From: Gilvimarinus agarilyticus
GTDB taxonomy: Bacteria; Pseudomonadota; Gammaproteobacteria; Pseudomonadales; Cellvibrionaceae
DNA: 33,280 bases
Reading direction: 5' to 3'
Assembly: GCF_000832015.1 (NCBI RefSeq)
Contig: NZ_JXCJ01000001.1
Span: forward strand, 194,111-227,390
Part shown: positions 8,547 through 15,852 of the stretch, piece after piece
How the letters are laid out: every line of letters starts with the position of its first letter
How positions within the stretch are numbered: position 1 is the stretch's first letter
Notes under the pieces: generated by a model
Databases searched by the model: none
Told to the model about the DNA's origin: nothing
Seen by the model: the letters and a program-made list of their open reading frames with translations, nothing else
Translations under genes and position numbers: made by a program

Positions 8547-10379
8547 CTATTGTTTCTCTAAAGCTTCCAGCGCGTTCGACAACCGGGTAAATTCGTTGTC
8601 GATCACCGAGCCCGCCTCGTGCAACAACGCAAACCGCTGCTGCGCCTCGGCGAGCACATTGCTAAACACCTCACGCATTTCATCGTTCGTATCCAGCCCC
8701 AGTAGTAGCTCATCCAGCTCGGTTAACAACGAGGCCGAAATCCGTTTTACCTCTTCGGTTTGATAGGCGTATTGAATATCGATATTAGTGATACCGGCGC
8801 GAATTTTTTGCTCTAACGTCAGCACTTGCTGATGATGCGCTTGCAGCTGCTCGCGCGTACCTTGCTGCGCCAACTGCAGCACTATTAATGAGTGCATCAC
8901 ATCCAGCAAACAAATCAACTCCTGAAAATCGATATCCGCCAACGCGACTTCGGGTACAAATACCTGCAAACACGGCCGGGAAAAAAACAACCCTTCAGCG
9001 TTGTGCTCTTGTACGCTCACCTCGGCAATATCCAGCAGCCGCTGCCGCTGAGTTGTGTTATCAAGGTTGGCCGAGCCACCAAACGCGGTCTCTTGCGCAA
9101 AAGAGACGACGGCCAAATAGGGTAAATTTAACTGCACCAGGGTATCGGCCAATAGGGCAATGACCTCATCGGGGTTGTGCTTATCGGGTACAGCCAAGGC
9201 AAATGCCAGCAGAGTTTCAGCCAGGGTATTGTCGGGCAACACGGGGGCGGCTGACGATGGCGTATCAGACGACTCAGGCGCCTGCTCCAGCAGGCCCTGT
9301 AAGTAAGCCACTTCACTCTCAAGGGTGGCAATACAGCCTTCGCATTCATGCAGCATACGTTCTAGCGCTTCCGTCTGGCCTTTTTTATCGTGCTCGTCGT
9401 GCTCTAAAGAGTGCTGCAGCTCACTTAGCTCACGGTGCAAACTAGCAATGGTGTTACGCTGGCGGTGGTTATTGCTACGCAGGCTATCGATTACCGTGAG
9501 CTTATCCAGCTCGGCGTCGTGGTGCAGGGATTTGTGCAGTTGCTCTAACGTCTGATCGACATCCTCTACACCCTCTTGCAGTGCATCGACCTGCTGATGC
9601 ACACCGTCGCGCTCGCGATACAGCTCGCCGTGGGTATCGCTGTTGATATGGCTGTGCATCTCACCCACCACCTGGCGCTGTTCGGCGTTGGCTCGGCTTA
9701 GCCGTAGGGCTTTGTCGTCTGCCTGGTCGCGCGCTTGCGCCTCGTCTGCTGCGTCGTCTTTGGCCCTGTCGGCCAGCAGCGCCCGATATTTTTGATAATA
9801 CTGCCGCAGTTTTTTTAGCTCTTCATCATAGCGCTGGTTTTGCCCGCGCAACTCGGCGTTGTCCTGTTCGACATGTTGCAGGGTTTTCATGCGCTCGCGC
9901 AGCAGTGATACTTTATCGGGCTCGTGGGCCTCAATCGCACCGGTGCTGCTTGCGATGTCACTAACCACTTTAGCGAGGGCTTTCTCTAATACCTGCCAGC
10001 GCTCGTGCTCGGTGTGTTGTTGCTCGGCCTGGCGCTCGGCCTGCAGGTAGTGATAGCGGATCGAGGCAATGCGCGCACTAAACGGATCGTCGGCGGCATA
10101 ATCACCCAAACTTTTTTCACTAAAATTTTGGTAGCGGGTAAGGGCTTCAGCCTCAAGCGCGGGCCAATCGATGCGCTTAACAGGTTCGGCACGATCGGCA
10201 CCCTCTGGGGGAGGATTGTTATGCTCATCGGATTGGTGCTTTAAACTGGCATACGCGCTCAGCAGCCGCCGGTAACGCTGGCGAACCCGCCATAGCATCA
10301 GCCCCAGGAAAACCGCTGCCAGCAACACAGCGGCGAGGAGCTGCGCCAATATAAGCACTAGCGTGCCGCTATTAGCCAT
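8547..10379 (-). CDS. Membrane-anchored coiled-coil protein of unknown function
   Basis: I do not recognise this 610-residue protein as a named family. It starts with one hydrophobic helix (residues 7-30) followed by WRVRQRYRR, so the bulk should be cytoplasmic. Residues about 60-110 form a soluble stretch. Residues 110-365 are a long heptad-rich region full of Gln, Glu, Lys and Leu, a probable coiled coil, broken by Asp/Ala-rich turns. A Ser/Pro linker near 368-380 leads to a globular domain of about 120 residues (LAFALAVPDKHNPDEVIALL to LLDVMHSLIVLQLA). It resembles a GAF-like sensor in its strand pattern, which is only a guess. A last helical segment runs to the end. It could be a membrane scaffold or polarity factor. 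Confidence 0.85.
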   Translation of the reverse strand: MANSGTLVLILAQLLAAVLLAAVFLGLMLWRVRQRYRRLLSAYASLKHQSDEHNNPPPEGADRAEPVKRIDWPALEAEALTRYQNFSEKSLGDYAADDPFSARIASIRYHYLQAERQAEQQHTEHERWQVLEKALAKVVSDIASSTGAIEAHEPDKVSLLRERMKTLQHVEQDNAELRGQNQRYDEELKKLRQYYQKYRALLADRAKDDAADEAQARDQADDKALRLSRANAEQRQVVGEMHSHINSDTHGELYRERDGVHQQVDALQEGVEDVDQTLEQLHKSLHHDAELDKLTVIDSLRSNNHRQRNTIASLHRELSELQHSLEHDEHDKKGQTEALERMLHECEGCIATLESEVAYLQGLLEQAPESSDTPSSAAPVLPDNTLAETLLAFALAVPDKHNPDEVIALLADTLVQLNLPYLAVVSFAQETAFGGSANLDNTTQRQRLLDIAEVSVQEHNAEGLFFSRPCLQVFVPEVALADIDFQELICLLDVMHSLIVLQLAQQGTREQLQAHHQQVLTLEQKIRAGITNIDIQYAYQTEEVKRISASLLTELDELLLGLDTNDEMREVFSNVLAEAQQRFALLHEAGSVIDNEFTRLSNALEALEKQ

Positions 10380-10410
10380 AAAGCACTCAGAAGTTATTAT
10401 TGGTTCTGAG

Positions 10411-10439
10411 AGTATAGCCCTACCGCCGGCCTACGTCAT
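10411..10439 (-). promoter_or_regulatory. Putative promoter of the coiled-coil gene
   Basis: On the minus strand ATGACG (-35) and TATACT (-10) are 17 nt apart, about 30 nt before the ATG. Immediately downstream is a 7-bp inverted repeat, CTCAGAA (10386-10392) with TTCTGAG (10404-10410), that would fall at or just after the transcription start. Confidence 0.45.
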
Positions 10440-10457
10440 AGTTCAGTCGGTAAGAGG

Positions 10458-11687
10458 CTAGGAACGCTCCAGCATAAAGGTGATAGGAAACACAAACTCA
10501 AAATGCTCGGCCGTCAAATCATCGGGAATCGCCGGGTAAGGAGCGGCTTTATCAATGGCGCGGCGCACAGCGTCGTCCAACTGCTTAAAACCCGACTCCA
10601 GCAGCGGCTGTACTTCCAGCACTTCACCGGCTCGGTCGATTACCACCGCCATACGGACACTGCCGGTTTGCTCTAACTTCATAGCGCGGCGAGGGTACTT
10701 AATCTCGGCGTGGGTTAGCGTAACCAGCTGGGCGGTGTAATCTTGCAGCATGCCGAGAGATTCGGCCGAAAAGTCTGGCAGGTCTTCCTCGGGCTCGGGC
10801 GCCGGGGCACTAGCCACCGGGGCGGGCGACGGCTCGCTGGCGACACTCGAACGGGCTTCGGCCAATGGCGACACCTGTGCTGTTGTCGACTGCTCTACAC
10901 TGGCCGGCAATTGCGCCTCGGCAGCCACCGGTGCCACGAGCGTTGGCATCTCCAGCTTAGGCTGAGGCACGAATACCGCCGCAACCACGGGCACCGCAGG
11001 CTCGCTGGCCACCGACGCGCTCGATTCAGCGGCTGACGACACCTGGGCGAGTGAAGCCACTGACGCCGATTCAGGCGAAGGGTTTTGCCACTGCTCGACC
11101 AAACTTAAACGCTCGGGAGACGGGCTAATTTGATCGAATCGCGCCACATCGGCGGCAGCGGAGCCTCCCAGCAGGGCGCTTTTAAATTCCCGGCTTGGCG
11201 GTACCGAACCGATCCAGGTAACCAATAACAGGTTAAAGAAACTCGCATCGTCAACACTGACTAATCGCTCACGATTTAAGTAGACATTGGCGCCGCTGCC
11301 ATCCGTGCGCTCGCTGATGGCAAGAATATCCCCGCGCCGCAAGCTGCCTTTAAACGCGTTAAAAAAGCTCGCTAACGATTCACCACTGGCGCGCTGGGCA
11401 GCGGCTGAGTTATTGATGGCAATACTTTGCAAAAACATTCGCGAAAGCTTGCCGGCGGTCATGGATTCCGCGACGAAGCGCAGCTCCATTTGCCGCGACC
11501 CGCGCAGCTCGACGGCCTGTTGAGCATTGCTTACCGGCTCGGGCAAATACAACCCCGCCAGAAACAGCTCTCGCTGCAACTCGATGTAAGGGGCAACACC
11601 ATCTGGGGCGGCCATTGCCCGTTGCACTGGCAATAACATCATGAATATCGCAACCATCGCACTACAGCAAAATACCGTGCGTTTCAT
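10458..11687 (-). CDS. Periplasmic chalcone-isomerase-like / TonB C-terminal fusion protein
   Basis: Exported protein of 409 residues. A signal peptide (MKRTVFCCSAMVAIFMMLLP to ~26, cleavage after RAMA) is followed by a domain at about 28-175 resembling the bacterial chalcone-isomerase-like family. Its pattern includes ELFLAGLYLPEP, MELRFVAESMTAGKLSR, FFNAFKG, RRGDILAIS and FNLLLVTWIGSVPPSREFK. A low-complexity Ala/Ser/Pro/Val linker spans about 200-305. Residues 315-409 form a TonB C-terminal-like domain (IKYPRRAMKLEQTGSVRMAV, LDDAVRRAIDKAAPYP). The cleavable signal replaces the membrane anchor of classical TonB, so energising an outer-membrane receptor through ExbBD is unlikely. A structural or binding role is more plausible. 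It is divergent from the DsbD-like gene. Confidence 0.82.
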   Translation of the reverse strand: MKRTVFCCSAMVAIFMMLLPVQRAMAAPDGVAPYIELQRELFLAGLYLPEPVSNAQQAVELRGSRQMELRFVAESMTAGKLSRMFLQSIAINNSAAAQRASGESLASFFNAFKGSLRRGDILAISERTDGSGANVYLNRERLVSVDDASFFNLLLVTWIGSVPPSREFKSALLGGSAAADVARFDQISPSPERLSLVEQWQNPSPESASVASLAQVSSAAESSASVASEPAVPVVAAVFVPQPKLEMPTLVAPVAAEAQLPASVEQSTTAQVSPLAEARSSVASEPSPAPVASAPAPEPEEDLPDFSAESLGMLQDYTAQLVTLTHAEIKYPRRAMKLEQTGSVRMAVVIDRAGEVLEVQPLLESGFKQLDDAVRRAIDKAAPYPAIPDDLTAEHFEFVFPITFMLERS

Positions 11688-11727
11688 ACCTTTCCCTATT
11701 GTCGGCTGGTAAAGTAAATGGCGTCCG

Positions 11728-11756
11728 CTCTCAACGCCTATAACGTGCGCTGAGAG
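11728..11756. promoter_or_regulatory. 29-bp dyad between the TonB-domain gene and dsbD-like gene
   Basis: CTCTCAACGC (11728-11737) and GCGCTGAGAG (11747-11756) are complementary at 9 of 10 positions around a 9-nt spacer. It is central in the 177-bp divergent region, 41 bp from one start and about 110 bp from the other, as expected for a regulator site serving one or both genes. No regulator is encoded beside it. Confidence 0.45.
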
Positions 11757-11864
11757 GTAAAATATTGTTGTGATTTTTAGCGGTAGGGTATCCTGCGCGA
11801 TAGCTGTTATCGTTTTATGACAGCACAGGTTTTATAACTAAATTAATTTTATTTGAGGTGGCCA

Positions 11865-13886
11865 ATGAGACCCGTCGTGCTTCTGCAGCCTTTGCTTTTT
11901 ATAGGGCTATTGCTCGCTCTAACACTACCCGCGTTGGCGAGCACCACGGCGACGGGCGATCATGTAAAGGTGCGCCTAATCACCCCCAGCCAATTTGCCG
12001 CCGGGCAAACCACCACCGTAGGCTTTTACTTTGAGGTTGACCCGCAGTGGCACGTGTACTGGCAAAACGCCGGCGACTCGGGCGCTGCACCGCGCTTTGA
12101 CATAACCGCCACGGGCGCCACTAGCGGAGATATTCAGTGGCCCTACCCCGCGCGCCTACCCATCGAGCATTTAACCAACCTCGGCTACGAGGGCAACGTC
12201 GCCTATTTATTTGAGCTAACGCCGGAGCCGGAAAGCACCTCGATCGCGCTCGACATAAACCTCGAATGGTTGGTGTGCAAAGTCGACTGTATCCCCGGTT
12301 TTGGGCAAATGAGCAGCCAGTGGCCGGTGGCCGACACCACCCAGTGGAATAAAAGTGATAGTGATAAAGCGTTGCTCGAGACCTTTGCCGTACGGGTGCC
12401 ACAAGAGGCGGCCGGCAGCCCATGGCAGGCTACCGCACTCAGCGCAAACACTGATGGCAGCGCCACGCTCACGCTAAACGGCAGCGGGCCCGCCCCCGAG
12501 GTATTTCCCCTTAATGGCGACTGGTTGGGTGCGCAGGCTCCCAGCGCAATGCCCACCGACGACGGCTACCAATTTCGTTTTACGACGCAACCCGGTGTAA
12601 GTGCTCCCGCCAGCGCCGGGTTTGTCATCGCGCAACAAGAGCGCGCCTGGCGATTTGACGCCGTACCCCTCGGCGGTGATGACTCAACCGTGGCACCGAC
12701 AACCGCTACCACGGCACTGTGGCTACTGCTCGCGGCGGCCTTTGCCGGCGGTGTAATTCTCAATCTAATGCCCTGTGTGTTTCCAGTGCTTTCGATTAAA
12801 GTTTTTAGCCTGATGCAGCCGGGGGTGAGCCGCCGCGAGCGACTTCGCGAGGGCCTGCTATACAGCGCCGGCGTACTCACCACCTTTGCGCTACTGGGGG
12901 GGTTATTGCTGGCGCTGCGCGCCGGCGGCAGCGCTATTGGCTGGGGGTTTCAGCTGCAATCAGCACCGGTGGTGTTGGCGCTGGCGGTACTGTTTTGGTT
13001 AATGGCCCTGTCGTTCAGCGGGGTGTTTGAGTTTGGCCACAAGTTGATGAACCTGGCGGGCGGCGCTCGCGGCGGCGCCTTTGCCACCGGGGTATTGGCG
13101 GTGTTTGTCGCCGCCCCCTGCACCGGTCCCTTTATGGGGGCGGCCTTGGGTGCGGCCGCGGTATTGCCAGCCGTGTCAGCTATGGCAATTTTTATCGGCT
13201 TAGGCGCAGGCTTAGCCGCGCCTTTTTTACTGTTAAGTGCCTCCCCGGCGCTGCTTAGACGCCTTCCCAAACCCGGCCCCTGGATGGACACTCTGCGTCA
13301 GTTTTTTGCGTTTCCGTTGTACGCTACGGTGATCTGGCTGCTGTGGGTGTTGGGCAAACTGGTGGGCGACATCGGCTGGGTACTGGGTTGCTCGCTGCTG
13401 CTGGCGCTGGTGTTCGCCCTGTGGCTGGCGCACGGAGCGGGACGCCTACGTACCGCGCTCGCCGTGGTGATCGCTCTCAGCGCAATCACCGTAAGCGGCG
13501 CCACCTTAATGCGCGCCGAGGCACCTACCCTCCAAGCGAGCAGCACGCTGTGGCAAAGTTACGATAAAACCGCCATTGCCGAGGCCCGCGCCGCCGGCCG
13601 AGCCGTGTTTATCGACTACACCGCGGCCTGGTGCATTACCTGTCAGGTGAATAAAAAGCTGGTGTTAGACACCGATCACACCCGCGAGTTATTTAAGCGG
13701 CATAATGTACTGGCAATACGCGCCGATTGGACCCGTTTTGACCCGGAAATTACCGAGGCACTTGAGGCTCTGGGGCGCAACTCACTGCCGGTTTACGCCT
13801 GGTACCCGGCAGGCAGCACGCAAGCGATGCTCTTGCCGCAACTGCTGCAAGAGCGCATGATAACCGAACTGTTTGATAGCGAATAA
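11865..13886 (+). CDS. DsbD/ScsB-family thiol:disulfide interchange protein
   Basis: Inner-membrane reductase that carries electrons from cytoplasmic thioredoxin to periplasmic thiol proteins. The start at ATG 11865 follows GAGGTG; a TTG four codons earlier is less likely. The product is about 673 residues. A signal peptide precedes the N-terminal DsbD-alpha-like domain, with Cys138 and Cys142 in WLVCKVDCIPG. The transmembrane domain follows, with Cys304 (NLMPCVFPVLSIK) and Cys419 (AAPCTGPFMG). The C-terminal thioredoxin domain has the active site WCITC (Cys590 and Cys593). All three cysteine pairs are present, so it should be functional. It is cotranscribed with the secreted redoxin 21 nt downstream, its likely client. 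Confidence 0.93.
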   Translation: MRPVVLLQPLLFIGLLLALTLPALASTTATGDHVKVRLITPSQFAAGQTTTVGFYFEVDPQWHVYWQNAGDSGAAPRFDITATGATSGDIQWPYPARLPIEHLTNLGYEGNVAYLFELTPEPESTSIALDINLEWLVCKVDCIPGFGQMSSQWPVADTTQWNKSDSDKALLETFAVRVPQEAAGSPWQATALSANTDGSATLTLNGSGPAPEVFPLNGDWLGAQAPSAMPTDDGYQFRFTTQPGVSAPASAGFVIAQQERAWRFDAVPLGGDDSTVAPTTATTALWLLLAAAFAGGVILNLMPCVFPVLSIKVFSLMQPGVSRRERLREGLLYSAGVLTTFALLGGLLLALRAGGSAIGWGFQLQSAPVVLALAVLFWLMALSFSGVFEFGHKLMNLAGGARGGAFATGVLAVFVAAPCTGPFMGAALGAAAVLPAVSAMAIFIGLGAGLAAPFLLLSASPALLRRLPKPGPWMDTLRQFFAFPLYATVIWLLWVLGKLVGDIGWVLGCSLLLALVFALWLAHGAGRLRTALAVVIALSAITVSGATLMRAEAPTLQASSTLWQSYDKTAIAEARAAGRAVFIDYTAAWCITCQVNKKLVLDTDHTRELFKRHNVLAIRADWTRFDPEITEALEALGRNSLPVYAWYPAGSTQAMLLPQLLQERMITELFDSE

Positions 13887-13907
13887 CCCAACTATTGGAG
13901 ACCCGAC

Positions 13908-14522
13908 ATGAACGTCCGCAACCCGATCCGCCCGTTGTTATTTGCCGCCGCACTAAGTGTGCCCAGCTTAAGTTTTGCCGTTGCCACGCCCGGCGAATCC
14001 GCCCCCGCCTTCTCCGAGGTGGATGCCTCCGGCGAGATGCATGCACTCACTGATTATGAGGGTGAGTGGTTGGTGCTCGAGTGGTTTAACAAAGACTGCC
14101 CCTACGTGCGCAAGCACTACGGCAGCGGCAACATGCAAGCGCTGCAAAAAAAATACACTGACCAAGGCGTTAACTGGCTAACGGTGATTTCATCGGCGGA
14201 AGGCAAGCAAGGTTATCTGGGCCCGGTTGAAGCCAAAGCCGAAGCCGAAAGCCACAACCTAAACGCCAGCAGTGCCTTTGTACTCGACCCCGACGGCAAC
14301 ATGGGCCGCGACTATGGCGCTAAAACCACTCCACATATGTTTGTGATCAACCCCGAGGGCGATGTGGTTTACGCCGGCGCCATCGATGATAACGATTCAG
14401 CCAACCCCGCGGTGATACCCGACTCGCACAACTACTTAGCCGCCGCATTGGATTCCGCTATGGCCGGCGAGCCGGTGGCAGAACCTGCCACTCGCGCGTA
14501 TGGGTGCAGTGTTAAGTATTAA
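13908..14522 (+). CDS. Secreted thioredoxin-fold (redoxin/peroxiredoxin-like) protein
   Basis: Periplasmic protein of 204 residues with signal peptide MNVRNPIRPLLFAAALSVPS ending near SLSFA. The redoxin fold is seen in GESAPAFSEVDASG, WLVLEWFNKDCPYVRKHY, the VNWLTVIS strand, and KTTPHMFVINPEGDVVYAG with the cis-proline (TTPHMF). The active site has a single cysteine, Cys64 in NKDCPYV. A second cysteine, Cys200, lies in the C-terminal GCSVKY and may be the resolving partner. That layout fits a peroxiredoxin-like or thiol reductase protein recycled by DsbD, and the DsbD-like gene directly upstream supports this. GGAG precedes the ATG. The exact substrate is unknown. Confidence 0.88.
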   Translation: MNVRNPIRPLLFAAALSVPSLSFAVATPGESAPAFSEVDASGEMHALTDYEGEWLVLEWFNKDCPYVRKHYGSGNMQALQKKYTDQGVNWLTVISSAEGKQGYLGPVEAKAEAESHNLNASSAFVLDPDGNMGRDYGAKTTPHMFVINPEGDVVYAGAIDDNDSANPAVIPDSHNYLAAALDSAMAGEPVAEPATRAYGCSVKY

Positions 14523-14616
14523 AGGCCGGAGGACTGTTTAAGGGGAACGGGGAGCGGAAAATTTCTCGCCCCCGTACTCCACTCCCCGTCCACCGTTACC
14601 CGCTAGTCCTTTTAAT
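14518..14616. repeat. Nested inverted repeat with degenerate G-rich heptamers
   Basis: Outer arms ATTAAA and AGGACT (14518-14523, 14530-14535) pair with AGTCCT and TTTAAT (14605-14616), leaving six bases bulged. The inner arm ACGGGGAGCGGA (14547-14558) pairs with TCCACTCCCCGT (14578-14589) at 11 of 12 positions. Both flanks read as 7-bp units related to CGGGGAA (on the right, complement CGGGTAA, CGGTGGA, CGGGGAG, TGGAGTA). The element overlaps the stop codon of the redoxin gene. It may be a dispersed palindromic element, a terminator, or both. Confidence 0.6.
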
Positions 14617-14667
14617 GCAGCGCCAAAAACCTAGCCACCACTATCACTCTCAACCAACGATCTTTCT

Positions 14668-15267
14668 ATGTCCTTACCCTTTTCCCAAGCGTGCGAAAAC
14701 AACAAACAACCTATTCTTACGATTTTACAAAGCGTGTTTTCAGATCGTACCCGGGTGCTGGAAGTCGGCTCGGGCACTGGCCAACACGCGGTGCACTTTG
14801 CTCCCGCGCTACCGCACTTGGTGTGGCAAACCAGCGATCTGGAGCATAATCACGCGGGCATCAATAGCTGGATAGACTCGCAGCCAAGCGACAACCTACG
14901 CCGGCCGGTTATTTTTGATTTGTCGGCACCGAACTGGCCCGGCGAGTTTGACGCCGTGTACTCGGCGAACACCGCTCACATTGTCAGCTGGCCGCTGGTG
15001 CAAAATTTATTTCACGAGGTAGGCCGCCAGTTACCCCACAAAGGCGTATTTGCCCTGTACGGCCCATTTAATTACAACGGGCAATTCACCAGTGAGAGCA
15101 ACGCCGCGTTTGATCAAATGCTGCGCCAGCGCGACCCGGGTAGCGGTATTCGCGCCATAGAAGACTTAATCGAGCTGGCACAGAGCCATGATCTACACTT
15201 ACAGGACGATCACGCGATGCCCGCTAACAACCGGCTACTGATCTGGAGTAAGCGTTCGCGCGAATAA
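14668..15267 (+). CDS. DUF938 SAM-dependent methyltransferase-like protein
   Basis: Cytoplasmic protein of 199 residues with the class I methyltransferase fold. The SAM-binding glycine motif VLEVGSGTGQH is at 30-40, followed by the acidic end of strand 2 (WQTSDLEHN). Later come FDAVYSANTAHIVSW and GVFALYGPFNYNGQFTSESN. The N-terminal FSQACENNKQPIL segment and these blocks are typical of DUF938, whose substrate is not known to me. No good ribosome site precedes the ATG. The MAPEG gene follows by 29 nt and is probably cotranscribed. Confidence 0.9.
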   Translation: MSLPFSQACENNKQPILTILQSVFSDRTRVLEVGSGTGQHAVHFAPALPHLVWQTSDLEHNHAGINSWIDSQPSDNLRRPVIFDLSAPNWPGEFDAVYSANTAHIVSWPLVQNLFHEVGRQLPHKGVFALYGPFNYNGQFTSESNAAFDQMLRQRDPGSGIRAIEDLIELAQSHDLHLQDDHAMPANNRLLIWSKRSRE

Positions 15268-15296
15268 ACTCTTTTACTTAACAAAAGGATACCGCT

Positions 15297-15722
15297 ATGC
15301 CTCTGGATTACACTTTCACCTACGTTTGGGTTTACATCGCGTTGGTCACCCTGCTGGTACAGGCCACCGTAGCGGCTATGAGCAAAGCGAAACAACCGGG
15401 CGCCATACCAGGAAAAATGGACGAGCACCTGTCTCACGGCTCGTTTGTGTTTCGCGCCAATCGTACCTTTATGAACTCGCTAGAGAACTTTCCGCTGTTT
15501 ATCGGCAGTGTGTTTCTGGCGGTGTTTAGCGGCACCAACCCACGCTGGATTGGCATTTTAGTGATGATTTACGCGCTCGCTCGTATTATTCATATGGCGC
15601 TTTACTACGCTATCGCCACCGAGAAAAACCCCAGCCCACGCAGTTATTTTTACGGTATTGCACTGTTGGCTCAGGTAGGGATTCTGGCGCTGATTGGTAT
15701 TAACCTTCTCGGCCGTCTGTAA
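15297..15722 (+). CDS. MAPEG-family membrane protein
   Basis: Inner-membrane protein of 141 residues with four predicted helices (about 10-28, 63-80, 84-105 and 115-137). The polar block FRANRTFMNSLENFPLF after helix 1 matches the MAPEG signature (Arg/Asn/Glu). That family includes microsomal glutathione S-transferases and eicosanoid-metabolising enzymes. The bacterial substrate is unknown; glutathione conjugation or peroxide reduction is possible. AAGGA lies about 9 nt before the ATG. It follows the DUF938 gene closely. Confidence 0.9.
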   Translation: MPLDYTFTYVWVYIALVTLLVQATVAAMSKAKQPGAIPGKMDEHLSHGSFVFRANRTFMNSLENFPLFIGSVFLAVFSGTNPRWIGILVMIYALARIIHMALYYAIATEKNPSPRSYFYGIALLAQVGILALIGINLLGRL

Positions 15723-15772
15723 GGAACTGTTAAAGCCCGTTTAGTTTACGGTTATGAAAACGTATTCAACCG

Positions 15773-15795
15773 CCGCGGCGCACGTCGCCGTGGCA
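15773..15795. terminator. GC-rich stem-loop after the MAPEG gene
   Basis: GCCGCGGCG and CGCCGTGGC form a 9-bp stem (one G:U) around CACGT. It lies in the gap before the large lipoprotein gene. No T-run follows, so it may be rho-assisted or simply structured leader. Confidence 0.35.
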
Positions 15796-15852
15796 CACTC
15801 CCGCTCAGGACAACCATAAACTGATAAAAAAGAGCACACAGCGGAGACCGCC

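Noticed and set aside
10743-11036. 97-codon plus-strand frame inside the TonB-domain gene
   Set aside because: It is the antisense reading of the low-complexity linker, rich in Arg/Gly/His, with no homology features.
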